Shown here: piece by piece, positions 17,430-34,892 of the stretch
Position numbering within the stretch: position 1 is the stretch's first letter
How the letters are laid out: each line of letters begins with the position of its first letter
DNA from: Cichorium intybus
Taxonomy: Eukaryota > Streptophyta > Magnoliopsida > Asterales > Asteraceae
Assembly (NCBI GenBank): GCA_023525715.1
Contig: CM042012.1
Span: 60,557,705-60,621,704, forward strand
Direction: 5' to 3'
DNA: 64,000 bases
Notes under the pieces: model-generated
Database searches by the model: none
Told to the model about the DNA's origin: nothing
What the model saw: the letters and a program-made list of their open reading frames with translations, nothing else
Program-made: the position numbers and the translations under genes

Positions 17430-18888
17430 GAACCTAAGATGGCCCTGCTGGGGGATACTATGTACCATATTTGGAGGGAAAGAAACAGAAGACTTTTATG
17501 AAAATAACGAAAAATGAAGAGGTTGTTATTTAGGACATTTTAGATGAGATTAGGCTGAAATTAATTTCTTTAATCTAGTCTAAATATTATCCGACTGACG
17601 CTATTTGCGCTCGTTGGAAGTTACCCAACCAGAGGATGGATGAGCATTTGAGCAAAGGGAAAAAGTATAATGATGTCATTGGAGGAAGATCGTAAGTGTC
17701 GTTGTTCCGTTTCTTGGCTTAAAGGGGGGTGAATATTTTGACTGCTTTTAATAGCAACATGCTAAAAAAGTGGTTATATTTCATTGGTTTTCTGGATTAT
17801 ATCAAAGGAATTGACGGATTTTTTGATCTCAAAAACTCCTTAGGAGGAAGGAGTTTTTAGATCTTTCTTTTTCCCTGGATATCCGGGATTGAGTGTCACT
17901 TGTTATTTCCTTGGAAGTAATAAGTTAACACTGATGGAATTGACGGTTACAAATTTAAGGAGCTGTGTTGCTGATTTCCGTTCATGGTATGCGAGATGGT
18001 TGTTGAATTATAGTGCCGAGACTTGGAATTGTATTTTAATCAATCTTGGTTATCGAGGTTTAACGTGGTATTTGCAGAAGCAGTTCGAGAATTTATTTAC
18101 CAATTATTACCTTGTTGGTGGGGACGTTGACGTTTTATTCGTTAGTAATCCGAGGATCACTAATTGTTGGAGTTTGTTTTCTAAAGATTGGTCAAAAGTT
18201 GTGGATTCGGTCTTTTGCATTAAATGTTGGGATCTATTGCATCCTCCTGACTTTGCGAATTTGGTCCCATATTGTATCAGGCCCACTAGTTGGGATTTTT
18301 TGCATTTTCCAGACTTTGGAAATGGTATCGTGAAGCTTGGGAATAAGGAAAGGAATTTGAGGATTGGTATTAGTCTTTTGCTCATTGGATGGAATTTGCC
18401 AGCCCACGTGCGTGTTCAAGATTTTGCTTACACCTGCTTTAACTCTCCTTGGATTTGGATATATCATATTTTTGAGGATTTTGATACTTTATCATTTTTT
18501 GCGTTTGTGGCCTTTTATTTCAAGCGAAGGATGTGGACCGTTCTCCCTTTAGTAGATTTTGGGTGGGCCATTAGTTACTTTAACCCTCCTGGTTGGGCCA
18601 TTTTATCTTGGAAGGCCTTTTGGCGGGATGTTGGGTTGTATTTCTTCACGTCGCATTGGGCTCCTTCCTGGCGAGGGTTGTTTCTTGGTTGTAATGTTTT
18701 TTTTTCTATGTCCGTCTTATTTTGGTATGTCATAGATGTTTGGTTAGATAGCATTTCGAGGCTTGTCTCAAATGCTAGTTAGTTTCCCCTTTTCGTTCCT
18801 GTTGGATTTTCTGTAGTTCTTTTTATGTTTTGAATAAATTTTCCCGAGGGGCCCTCCCGAGGTGTCCTCTCTTTTCCAAAAAAAGACA
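17430..18888 (+). mobile_element. 5'-truncated LINE (L1-type) fragment with poly(A)
   Basis: About 17445-17580 reads, across one frameshift, as DTMYHIWRERNRR then FMKITKNEEVVIQDILDEIR, which matches the far C-terminal part of plant LINE ORF2. The plus-strand sequence then runs through a 297-codon frame, a T-rich tail with AATAAA at about 18833, and a short poly(A) at 18882-18888. It separates two parts of a minus-strand pseudogene, as an insertion would. ACATTC occurs at both borders (about 17432 and 18891), a possible worn target duplication. The left boundary is approximate. Confidence 0.5.
17889..18782 (+). CDS. Trp-rich 297-codon open frame, unrecognised
   Basis: The frame is open from about 17844 to 18782; there is no ATG at its head (the call starts at TTG 17889), so it may not be translated as such. 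About 8% of residues are Trp, with many Phe, and local duplications are visible: WDLLHPPDFAN and WDFLHFPDFGN, then FGWAISYFNPPGWAI. Hydrophobic stretches near the C-terminus (GLFLGCNVFFSMSVLFWYVI) could be membrane-like. I do not recognise the protein. It follows the LINE ORF2 end and precedes the LINE poly(A), so it may be a LINE 3' region or captured sequence. T/G-rich composition lowers the stop-codon rate, so chance openness is possible. Confidence 0.25.
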   Translation: MSVTCYFLGSNKLTLMELTVTNLRSCVADFRSWYARWLLNYSAETWNCILINLGYRGLTWYLQKQFENLFTNYYLVGGDVDVLFVSNPRITNCWSLFSKDWSKVVDSVFCIKCWDLLHPPDFANLVPYCIRPTSWDFLHFPDFGNGIVKLGNKERNLRIGISLLLIGWNLPAHVRVQDFAYTCFNSPWIWIYHIFEDFDTLSFFAFVAFYFKRRMWTVLPLVDFGWAISYFNPPGWAILSWKAFWRDVGLYFFTSHWAPSWRGLFLGCNVFFSMSVLFWYVIDVWLDSISRLVSNAS

Positions 18889-18889
18889 T

Positions 18890-20247
18890 TCATCTTTTTC
18901 TTTAACTGATTGCACCTCTTGAGTAGATTGCTCCCTATGAGCAGTTTGCTCCTCCTGAGCCTCAGACGCCGGATTCTCTTAGTGCTCCGCTGGGACAAGG
19001 CTCCCATTAGAACTCAGGACTCCCTGAAGACATATGATCATCACACTCTGAATCATCAGAGTTGGAGCCATCTTAATTCTTGCCTTTTTTGGGGATTATC
19101 AGCCTGAAAGGGAGTTGAGAAGAGGAGAGATGTAGAGTTTGTGGGGGAAGAGGAGGAGGAGGCGATGGAGGTGAGCTTGACCTTGGTGTTGCTATAGGAA
19201 TGTTGCTAGAAAGAATTCCTTTGATGTCAGCCACATGAGTTTCAACTTTGCCAAGTTCGGTGGAGACAGATGGAGTGGAATTGTCAGATAATGAAGAAGC
19301 TGAAGACATAGATGCAGATGCTGATGACTCTGAAGTGATTGAAGATGATGATGATGATGAACTGCCGGAGTGGTCCTTAGAGTCTGCCACAATTGATGGC
19401 TCTTCAGGATGACGATGAGGAAGGACCGGGAGATCAGGATGATTCTCTCTTGAGAGAAAGGGACCAGTGAAGGGTCGATGGATCCAGCATGACATCTATT
19501 GAGTAGGATTGGAAGAAGCTTCCATTCCCAGCACTCAGAGCACTAAAGTTCAAGTGCCATTGCTATGAAGCGAGGATAGCCTACATAAGTAGGATGGCTT
19601 CTGCTTGTAATCAAACTAACAAGCTGTTTAAATGTCATCTGGTCAAAATCAAGGTATTTGTTTTGAACTATAGCGTAAAGGATTCAAAGCTCAAACAGAT
19701 TGAGCTGATCAAGACTTCCAAATTTATTCCGAATAGATTTACAAATAACACCTAATAAGAACTTCCACCTTGCAAGAAGACATTGGCGAAGAACGAGCTT
19801 TTCTCCATCCCTTTTTCCTTGAAGGGAGACATCATATCCAGTTAAGGGAATGATAGAATTACATTGGTCCTCAGAAAGAAGTGCAGATAAGGACTCAATG
19901 ATTGGAAGACGGAAGCATCGTCTAAAGGAGTCGACAGTGATTGATGCTTTTGATGATCCATTGAGAATGGTTCCAACAATGGATATAGTTTCTTCATTGT
20001 AATTGCAAGTATACCAAAACTCAGAGATAGTATCTTCATGAATCGCCAGAAGAATGTCGGTCAAGGCATACCAGAGAGGATGGTCGATTAGAAAGTTTAC
20101 AAAAACTTCCAACCCTTTGTTTGTGAGCTTTAGAGGGACTACGAACACTACAACAACATTTGTGGAGTGAATCACGATAGGAGTAGATGGCGTAGAATCA
20201 TATTTAACAATGTTTTCGGTAGGGTTGAACACGAAAAGAGGAGCCAT
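18890..20247 (-). pseudogene. Retrotransposon accessory ORF remnant, N-terminal part
   Basis: ATG at 20247 (minus) opens 187 codons: MAPLFVFNPTENIVKYDSTP, then VNFLIDHPLWYALTDI, DTISEFWYTCNYNEETI and a basic region RWKFLLGVICKSIRNKFGSL before a stop near 19684. A second frame (19495-19073) gives a Ser-rich linker, KVETHVADIKGIL and a Pro-rich tract. A third (about 19010-18890) is Arg/Lys/Glu-rich. This order (folded N-terminal domain, Ser/Pro linker) matches an accessory ORF I know from Asteraceae retrotransposons, where it lies outside gag-pol. Function unknown. AGAGAGAG at about 20288-20302 lies in the presumed 5' leader. Confidence 0.55.
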
Positions 20248-21705
<1,458 letters not shown>

Positions 21706-22770
21706 ATGTTACAAAAATAATTATGAACAAACATCATAAGTGTTTGAACAAACACATACCCCTTTCTCGCAAAGATAATAGTTCCTAAATAAACTATTAT
21801 ACTATATACATGAGACTCACTCATTACGACAAACAGTGCCTAGATAAACTATTATAGGAATAGTTTATGGATACCCGGTTTTTCCACTACATTTAAACGA
21901 TACAAAGTTTATTTATATGGAAATATACCTATTCAAGCTACATACAACGTTATTTTGGGAAATAAAATAACGATGGAAAAACAAAGAGTTTTTCTTAACA
22001 ACTAAACGTAAACGGTTGATGATACATACATTTTTGTGAGACGGGTCTTCACAAGTGCTTTTAAGTGCTTCTACTATAAGTCTTGACATTTATAACCAGA
22101 GTCTCAGTAAGAGAGCGTGAGATTTGTGTATAGATCTATACGGGATTGACAACCCCGCACCTGAGCTGCTAGCTACAGCTAGACCGGCAGGTCTGAGGTG
22201 TTCAAATGTCATAATGTTTGTGACGCCTGAAGAACGTCGCGGCAGGCATGCACGGTCATATCATGGTTATAGGACGTCTCACATGGGAAAACGATTCAAC
22301 CTTAAATAAGTGTTTATGTTGAAATATACATTTTTCCATAAAGTTACACTACAGTTTACTCTACAATATAGTCTTTGGGTTTTAAGACTGGAAACATTTT
22401 CGAAATAAGAAAATATTGGATTTTCTTGAGTTTTCAAATACTACGTTTTACAAGAAATGGGGTTTTCTTACAAAATACTTATGAACTCACCAACTTTATT
22501 GTTGACGCTCTTCAAACTACTTGTATTCTCAGGAACTCAGTAAGTACCCCTTTCAAGTGATTACGACGGGACGCTATGACGTTATAACTATGTATTTTTG
22601 AATCATATGTAATTGTAACGGGAACAACAACATTGAACTTATGTAACTTTTACAATTATATTATGATGGTTGTGATTGCCTGGACTCATTATTACATGAC
22701 ATTGTTATGATATCGTTCATGAAGTCACCCACTCCCAGAGGATTCTGCCAATACGGTTTGGGGGTGTGAC
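21706..22770 (+). mobile_element. Gypsy-type LTR, solo or truncated
   Basis: The right end GGTTTGGGGGTGTGACA (22770) is a clear LTR end and cuts through the gag pseudogene. The left end is uncertain; TGTTACAAAAATAATTATG at 21706 is my best guess (1065 bp). Inside, ACTCACCAACTTTATTGTTGACG and TGTATTCTCAGGAAC (22486-22534) form the hairpin/3'-splice-like module found in the other Gypsy LTRs. The sequence after the end is ACTCA; no matching duplication precedes the guessed start. Confidence 0.6.
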
Positions 22771-24873
22771 AACTCAACACCTTCATGTGAAGTGGCTCCA
22801 CATCTATAACACTTCCTAATGGGTTTGGATTTTCCGTGTTTGGAACACTTAGATTTGCTGAACACTTTTGAAAACATTTCGCGACAGTTAATGGGATTCT
22901 TTATAGGGTGAGTGTTACAGATGGGACTGTCAGGAGTGTCAAAAAGAATGTTAGTTACAGCGTGAAATTCAACATTTGACATAAGGAAGTTGATTACATT
23001 TTTTACGTAGACGCGGACATTTTATTATTTTGATCCTTTCACAAAAGGATCAATAGATGTTAATTTACTTTGCTAGATAGAAGTACCTTGATGATCAGTG
23101 CTGCAATGTCTGTCTATTAAATCTTTCCTTTTGAAATCACCCATTTTAACAAATTTTGTTTTGAAGTCATGTACTAATTCTTCTACTGAAGGAAAACAAG
23201 GTTCTGTTTCAAATTTTTCAAAAATTTAAACTGAAGATTGGAAGTATCCACCAACAATTTTTGGTGCTTGGGGAGAAATTTGGTCATTATTAATTTTGTA
23301 ACCCTGTGATGTGAGTTTGTCCTGTTCATAATGATTTTTTGAATGTTTCTGGAATCTTTCTCGGCAGATTCCTTTTCTTGACCTAAAGGTTGATTAGATA
23401 GAATGAGATTCCTACAATCAATATTTAGTTGAGAAATTTTGGTATGCTTTTTGTCATTCTCAGCAGATAAACGTTTGTTTTCATTTTTTAGTTCACGTTT
23501 TTCTTGGTTTGATTTTCTATGGTCAATATACAAATAATAAAACATTGCAATTTTTTTGAATAATTGGCAAATTTTTTGACCTGATACACTGAGAAAGAGT
23601 CCCAATGATTTGGTGTACTACCTTTTATAGCTGGTGCTGATGTTGGTGCTGGATTCCTCAATGTAGTGCTTTTCAGTAGTGGCCATCAGAAAAACATTCT
23701 TTGATTCTTCATCATCGGAGGAATCAGCTTCTTCTTCCTATTTTTTTTCTTCAACAAGATGAACCTTCGAACCCAAATTCTATATTTTCAAAGAAGCAAC
23801 CAGTCCTTATACTTGATCTCATAAGAATCTTATTTTGATTCATTCCTTCTTATCTTACAATCTTTTGCAAAGTGTTAAGTGCTTCCATAATTCAAGCACT
23901 TGCCATCGTTACCTTTGGGAAAACTACCACCTTTAGGAGTTTCAGTGTTAGATCTTCTGAATCAAGAGAAGTTAGGTTTGGACCCGCTGGTATAAATGTT
24001 CTTTTGATAACTTGATTTATTGTTCTCTTTGTACTAATTAAACTACTTACGAACCACAACAGCTTAAGATTCAACTTCAACGAGGTCTATTTTGCTCTTC
24101 ATCCTCAGTGTCTATATTCTCTGAGCCTTCAGCATCACCAGTAGTGTGATCTGCCATTTTTATAGAAGAGCAGCTGATCGCACACGCTGACTGTCCTTCA
24201 TGATTTCTTTACGTCGGGCCTTTATTTCCTTATAATTTCTTAAATTTCCATAATAACTATGAACATCCAGAGTTTTAATATTCTCACTATTTTTTAGAAC
24301 ATCAACATGATGTTCCCATTTCTAATCTATAGAATCCAAAAACATAAGAACAAGAGCGGTATTGTTTTTGAGAATATCGAACCACCTAATATCATTGATT
24401 AAACAGTTAACATGATTGAAGGTTTGAGTAACAGACTCATTCATGTATGCAAAGGAATGCTCATACCTTTTGTTCAGGGTGTTTTCTCGAGTGGTCATGA
24501 CTTCATGAGTGCCTTCATAGAAAACTGTTAATGTTTTGAGCATCTCTTTGGCAGACACACAATTTTGAAAAAGATGCTCAATTTCATAAGGAAGGGCATT
24601 ACCAATAGTAGCTCTTGCTCAAACATCCAGATTAACTTTCTTCCTGTCATCTTCAGTCCATGCATGCTCAGGGGTTCTCTTGAGTTCACCTGGGACACTG
24701 TCTTTGGTTTCTTGAAACATGGGAGTGTAGGGACCATCTACACGAATACTAAGCATATTGTAATCCATGGTTTCGAGAACCATTAACACTTTGCTTTTCC
24801 ACATCATGAAGTTGTTTGCGTCAAAGGGTGGGATCTTATTATACGAGGAGGAAGAAAAAGAAGACAACGCCAT
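22771..24873 (-). pseudogene. Copia-type gag pseudogene (long form with zinc knuckles)
   Basis: Starts at ATG 24873, 28 bp inside the primer site: SSYNKIPPFDANNFMMWKSK and KVLMVLETMDYNML are the gag N-terminus. Then come VSAKEMLKTLTVFYEG, LNKRYEHSFAYMNESVTQTF and NHVNCLINDIRWFD (24558-24322), the retrotran_gag capsid region. Near 23900 a knuckle reads KCLNY-GST-stop-HFAKDC, with one Cys changed to Tyr and a stop inside. A Lys/Glu-rich coiled-coil-like stretch follows (23540-23380) and a second Cys-pair motif KCYRCGATSHEG (about 22830). The LTR at 22770 truncates it. Multiple frameshifts; not functional. Confidence 0.75.
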
Positions 24874-24900
24874 TAAATTCTTGAGAAAGAAATTGATCCT

Positions 24901-24912
24901 GCTCTGATACCA
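24901..24912 (-). other. Primer-binding site, initiator tRNA-Met type
   Basis: GCTCTGATACCA on the plus strand, i.e. TGGTATCAGAGC on the minus strand, adjoining the LTR at 24914. It proves the minus orientation of the element. Confidence 0.92.
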
Positions 24913-24913
24913 A

Positions 24914-25098
24914 CTTAACCAGGATGAATCAAGAATAAAACAAAAGATATCACATAGAATAATCAGAAACCAATTCTGCTTAGCTATATATAAAAATCTC
25001 AGACAGAGATGATCGCAAAGGTATATCGACACTATACAATGAACGTTAGCAAACACATATATATACTAGAGTTCAGCTAACTATATAGATTCACAACA
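24914..25098 (-). repeat. Right (5') LTR of the minus-strand Copia-type element
   Basis: From TTAACCAGGATG to TTCACAACA; on the minus strand it begins TGTTGTGAATC. Short (about 185 bp). Partner of 14954-15365. Confidence 0.75.
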
Positions 25099-25332
25099 TT
25101 GGCCCAACAATAATTATTAAACTATTCCCCTAGCCTAGACACACTCAAGTAAAAATATCTTCCACATTTATTGTGTTTCTGGCTTGGACCACTTAACTCG
25201 TTACTTTCTTGAACACTGGAATATATATCTTGAACACTGAATCATTTTGACAGAAAGTCAAATTGAACTTTATCTCTGAAAGTCAAAATTTGGTACTTGT
25301 CACATACCGTTTCCCGGTTTTGCACCTTCAGT

Positions 25333-25785
25333 TTAGATCTTCTTTGGTTTTATGTTTTGCACCTTTGGTTCATGTTTGACCACCTTCTGTTGCTTTCTAG
25401 CTTTGGCATAGATCTTCTTCAGTACTTTGTTCACTTTTTGTTTGATGATTACATGCAACACCTTCGATTTCGATGTTAGCCATGTTTTGGTATAGTCTTT
25501 GTATTTATCCACTTCGGTATAGTCTTCATTTTTGGCTAGTGTTCCACCTTTGGTTTCGGTGACTTGGTTCACCTTCGGTTACTTCAAGCCTTGGTTCAGT
25601 TTTGGTGTTGGCTTGGTTTTGGTTTTTGTCAACTTTTGTGCCAACTTTGTTTCCAACTTCGGTTTGTATGATTTGGCTTTTATTACTTCAACATTTCCAT
25701 CATTTACACCAACAGTTATGATCCAAACATAGCGGATACCATGTTGTCCAATTCTAACATCTGTGAAAAGGTTCGTCTCTGCCAT
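25333..25785 (-). pseudogene. Lys-rich minus-strand frame, unrecognised, one stop
   Basis: Two adjoining stretches in one frame separated by a stop near 25576: MAETNLFTDVRIGQHGIRYV ... KAKSYKPKLETKLAQKLTKT, then VNQVTETKGGTLAKNEDYTE ... KQKVNKVLKKIYAKARKQQK. It is very basic (Lys near 25%). It lies just outside the older LTR copy (ending 25272). Composition suits a nucleic-acid-binding retrotransposon protein, but I cannot place it in a family. Confidence 0.3.
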
Positions 25786-25838
25786 ATCAATACCCGAGAA
25801 TACGTGGATAAAAAATTGGAGTTTTAGAGAAAACGTTT

Positions 25839-27082
25839 ATGGAAAAACATTTAGAATTGAAGGAGAACGTCACTACGAAAGTAGATGATACAATGAAGAA
25901 TTTTGAGCGATCCGTTTATACAGCGGTCCCAAGATACAATTCTTGCAGAAAATCGATCTTTCAATCAATAATACAACAATCATATGTTGAAAGAACTCCA
26001 AGCAGCTTAAACTCAGGTATCCGAACTCTCAGCAATCTCCTATTTCTTCTTTAGAGAGTTTCGCAGCTAAAATTCAACAACACAATGACTCTATGATTTC
26101 ACAAGCCATTAATACTTCCAAACCCAGCTTCATCCATTGTTGAATTTGGCCTCTAGATTGCCTCATGCTCAAACCGCCTGCATCAGACCTAAGCCTGCTT
26201 TGCCTGCCCCTCCGTTCCAATCCTCACAAGGGGGGAAGGGTCTACTTCTTGTTTTGTTGCTATGGCTCATGACATGTCCTCTACAATCACTACCACGATT
26301 ATTCCTCCTCTATTATCGTTCATGCCAAAAAGACCAATAGTGTCAAATCCTAACATTATAAGGAGAATTCTTATTGGCACTTGGGGACTGTCTTACTCAA
26401 TAATAACCTCAAGAACTTCAACATCTCAGCCATGAGGCATTCAAGCAGGGGTAAAGGTAACATTGTCGAGCTAAGTAAAAAATAAAAGAAAAAGAAGAAG
26501 CAGACAGAAGATGAAAAGCTAAGACAAATAAAATCGATTGCACTCACACAGAATCGTACCAATCAGGACTTAGGTCCCATTGATAAAATGTCGAATGGAA
26601 AAACGATAACTTCGTTCGGATTTGCTGGTTTTGATGTTTTCAACCGAATACCCTTAGTTAGGTATGACATATCCAACAAAAGTGAAAAGTAGTTAGATGT
26701 CTCATATAATCCTAAAACCTTTTTCTTCTCAACAATTCATTTCAAAGGTCACTAGGGGTAGTGAAGAAATTTTCCAAAGAAATAAAGATTCGCTTCCATG
26801 CTGATCACACACAAGAGGTGATGGCTTTGCGGAGCTTGAAGAAGATATTGAGGATTATTTCAATTTCTGGATCTGAACTTTTTGAAAATAAATTTTGGAA
26901 TCTTGATTTTATGGTTGCGTGGGGTATAGATGGAGAAGTGTGGAAATTTCAATGTGGCTGATTTTCCAATCATGAATCCACATGATTTTGTATTTTTGTT
27001 GAATATGATTTACAACCCACACCAAACATTTCAAAGTAAATCACAACATTAAATCTGATAAGGAAGTATGTGTCTTTATTCT
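25839..27082 (+). pseudogene. Retrotransposon accessory ORF remnant (second copy), part 1
   Basis: Plus-strand sense in several frames: KVDDTMKNFERSVYTAVPRYN with coiled-coil character (25870-25940), SFMPKRPIVSNPNIIRRIL (about 26310-26370), GPIDKMSNGKTITSFGFAGF and DVFNRIPLVRYDIS (about 26573-26680), YNPKTFFF, then KKFSKEIKIRFHADHTQEVM and ENKFWNLDFMVAWGIDGEVW (26765-26940). It appears to be the same accessory-ORF class as the minus-strand copy at 16.5-20.2 kb. It has frameshifts and stops and is interrupted by the hAT at 27083; it resumes at 28036. Function unknown. Confidence 0.5.
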
Positions 27083-28035
27083 CAGGGCCGTCCCTGAAAT
27101 CTCAGAGGCCCTGTGCAAAATTGAAAATAGAGGCCCTAAAACATAACATTTCATTCTCATTTTCCAGATTGTTTGATGTTTGTTTTATTAGAAACTTATG
27201 CATAGATCCTGTTTGAGCTTGAGTAGATTCTTCTATTCTTTGTTTTTTTTTCCGTTTTGCATATCCAGATTTATGTTTTCTTATTCTAGGAGGCATACTA
27301 AAGTGTAGAAAAAGAAAGAAAACACCTGATTTGTAGAATTGTAGTGTTCCTTCAATCCTTTTGACCTTTTCCTTTTCTTTGGTGGTTTTATTGGTTTACT
27401 TTGTTTCCTTTTCCTGTAAAAGTGAATAATCAGTCTTTCAACAAATAAAAACACTGTAAACTTAAACAGATAATTAGATTAATAGATTGTAGAATAGATT
27501 ACCTGAAAAGTGGAAACTTGATGTGTTGAGGAACACTAGAACAGGAACACAGCCATCAATGATCAACAATCGAGATTAAGGGATTGAACTCGAGAAATCA
27601 GATACAAAATGAGAGGAGAGAAATCGACTAATCGAGATTAAGAGAAATCTGATTTCGAGTTTAAGAAATAAGAAGAACAGTCGACGCCTTGATCTGATTG
27701 AGTGATTTCGAGAAGATAAGAGGATGAGAGGAGATATATCTGATTTCGAGAAGATGTGGGATGAAATTATTTTACCGTTGCAGAAACCAATCGACGCCTT
27801 GATCTTCGGCTTCGCTATTGCTAATCAGGATACGAGATAGAGGATTGGAATTTGGATGCATTCATTACTTTCCCGCTATAGCCTATAAAACCCTCGCTAA
27901 TTAGGAAACGGGAGAGGAGATTGGAATCAGGAAACTGGGCATAGTACTACTAATGGGTATGTATATTTTGGAGGCCCTCTAACATTGGAGGCCCTGTTCA
28001 CATGCACCATGTGAACATGTATAAGGCCGGCCCTG
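27083..28035 (-). mobile_element. hAT element, 953 bp deletion derivative
   Basis: Terminal repeats CAGGGCCGT... and ...GGCCGGCCCTG with a perfect 8-bp duplication TTTATTCT (27075-27082 and 28036-28043). Near the left end a minus-strand frame encodes the start of a transposase. Right of it, complemented, are a splice-donor-like CAG|GTAATC (about 27499) and an acceptor-like TTTTACAG (about 27416), suggesting a leader intron as in many plant hAT genes. Everything after the transposase N-terminus is deleted up to the left terminus. Confidence 0.92.
27102..27296 (-). pseudogene. hAT transposase N-terminal fragment
   Basis: Opens MPPRIRKHKSGYAKRKKKQR then IEESTQAQTGSMHKFLI. This resembles the basic N-terminus of plant hAT (TTF-zinc-finger/'KHxSG..KRKKK') transposases, where the pattern K-x-SG-xx-KRKKK precedes a 'GS/A-xx-KFL' motif. 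Only about 45 residues are recognisable, after which sequence reads into the terminus at 27083. No catalytic part or dimerisation domain remains. Confidence 0.65.
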
Positions 28036-28043
28036 TTTATTCT

Positions 28044-28352
28044 TGAAGTTCTATATTAATAGATGTCCAAATACGATGCAATCATTGCGAAGGCGCCGAA
28101 CAAGACACTTCAATCACCTGACCACAAACATGAAGGAATTGAAACTTGTGATGATGGAGAAATTCTAAGAGACCCATGGGGTATTATCTATGTTGGTAAG
28201 CTTCATGCAAATGATCCAGTAGGCAAGAAATTTTTTGACAATGACTACAATGGAAAATACCCTTTGGAGTTTTTGAAGAACATGATAGTTCGGACACATG
28301 CATGCGTTAAGAACCACTACAAACAAATTTACATTTAATGGTACAAAATTTA
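28044..28352 (+). pseudogene. Accessory ORF remnant, part 2 (after the hAT)
   Basis: Joining across the hAT and one duplication copy, the sequence continues: DAIIAKAPNKTLQSPDHKHE, GIETCDDGEILRDPWGIIYV and GKKFFDNDYNGKYPLEFLKN (28063-28338, 91 codons open). It lies downstream of 25839-27082 on the same strand, consistent with the C-terminal end of one ORF. The frame is closed by TAA at 28336. Confidence 0.5.
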
Positions 28353-29863
28353 AGTGACACATTTTTTATATGCCACTATTTTATATTTTTAATGGCACAT
28401 TTTTTCTAATGCCATGTAAATCTGAAAATGAAATTCTAATTTCAATATTCCCGCTCCTAATTCCCCCCGATATTAAAAGTTTTCCCCACCCCAAAAACAT
28501 CAAATCGAGTTCCCCATGCCTGAAAATTTGTTTCTTCTTCCACGCTTATTAATCACTGCATTCCTTATCCCCCAACAACAAACCCTAGAATTAAAGGATT
28601 GCAAGTGGGTTGGCGTCTTGGCCACCGCCATCCCTATATTTCGAGGATTAGTCGTTGCATTCCTTAACCCCACGCCTCAAATTCGTTTCTTTCTTCCACA
28701 CTCATTACTCCACTCCACCAGCCCTCTCTTCACCCCTTCCCTATGCGATTAGGGCACATCTCCATCACTAACCGTCTCCGTCCCTAGTCCATCTCCGTTG
28801 CCGACCATCGCCATCCCTAGTTCCCGTGATCTTCCTCCTCATTCCTCTTCAGATAAGTATTCCAAGGTTTGTATTTGTTTATGTTCAGCTGTTGCTTCAG
28901 TGATTCCAACAGTGGTTGTATCCTTTTATTTTGGGTCAATTGGGACATTAATGTTACATTTCTGTTATTCGTTTGTTATGATGTTATCATCATGGTTTAT
29001 TCTTACTTGACAAAGGAAGGATCATTTCTTTTTGCTATAAAGCGGCAGTGAATCCAAGATATTAGTGGACTCTTGAAACAATTAAGGTCAATTGTGGCTC
29101 TAATAGATCCAGTCAGTAATTTTTAATCCCTGTTAATTAGTACACATCGTATCAAGATTTGAAATACTGTCTTTTGTCATATTCGTTCACTTGATTTCTT
29201 CAAAATTGAACTTTAAAGCTTCTTAACATTTAATTTTATCATGTTGAGTATACCTGTTACATACTAATTTTGTTTGATACTCTTCATACTGTAGAACATT
29301 GATAAGCTGTGGTTGTATAATATGTTCTATATTTCTTTAAAAATAGGTCAGTCTTTGAGAGTTAATCGATGAAAAATTGCATTGGGATTTAGAGACGTTT
29401 CGTTATTTGGTTGGTTTATTCAATTAGCTTATGATGTTTTATTGTTTTATGTAGTTTAAAATTTATTGGTTGGTTTGTTTTTAATATCCATTGAATATTA
29501 TTAAGAATAAAGTCCTTTCTTTTTATCTCAATGTGTATTACAGGTTAGCATAGGAAACTCATGAGTCATGCGTGAATAATTATCAAGTTGGGTAAAACTT
29601 TACGTTATATAACTGCTTAGTTGGGGAATGACGTGTACTAAAACTCTGCAAAACAAACCAAAATTGGGGAACGATTCCATATCAGCAAATGATGATGCAC
29701 TTGAAGCATGAATCAGGGCACACAGTTTGCAGAAACACATTCAGACGTATTATGTTCTTTTTTATCACAAAGAAAATAGCTAAAAGAATATAAAATACTA
29801 AGTTATTAATTTTATTAAATAATAAACTTTCTATGGTGGACAGATATTTTTGGCATGGGCATG
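28353..29863. other. Unassigned; partly gene-leader-like
   Basis: 28360-28420 has TAATGGCACATTTTTT-type phrases repeated twice (also ATTTAAGTGACACATTTTTT), reminiscent of a DNA-transposon subterminal region. 28500-28870 is pyrimidine-rich and GC-richer with AACAAACCCTAGAA and a donor-like AAG|GTTTGT at about 28867, as in plant 5' leaders. No frame can be followed further. 29100-29860 shows nothing recognisable. A captured gene fragment is possible but unproven. Confidence 0.3.
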
Positions 29864-29871
29864 GTCCTGTA

Positions 29872-30077
29872 CAGGTGCGGACCCAGAAAAAATGGACACG
29901 AGAGGCACCATTCTAAAAATTTTCTAAATCGAGGAGCACTTATTTCTAAAATGGGGAACTGAGGAGCACCTTTTTTTTAGACGATGGACACCTATATATA
30001 AATTTTTTTTTACTCTACGGGATAAAATTTTAAGAGGGAGACGGGCACCCCCAGGCTCCTACATAGGTCCGCCCCTG
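29872..30077. mobile_element. hAT MITE, 206 bp
   Basis: Ends CAGGTGCGGACC and GGTCCGCCCCTG, with a perfect 8-bp duplication GTCCTGTA (29864-29871 and 30078-30085). No coding capacity. GAGGAGCAC(C/T) occurs twice inside. Confidence 0.93.
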
Positions 30078-30085
30078 GTCCTGTA

Positions 30086-34799
<4,714 letters not shown>

Positions 34800-34889
<90 letters not shown>
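34800..34889. repeat. (TA)n microsatellite, about 90 bp
   Basis: Lies between MITE B and the TC start of Helitron 2. Confidence 0.97.

Positions 34890-34892
<3 letters not shown>

Noticed and set aside
17432..18897. ACATTC at both borders of the LINE as a firm target duplication
   Set aside because: Only six bases, with mismatches beside it; chance is not excluded, so it is mentioned only as possible.
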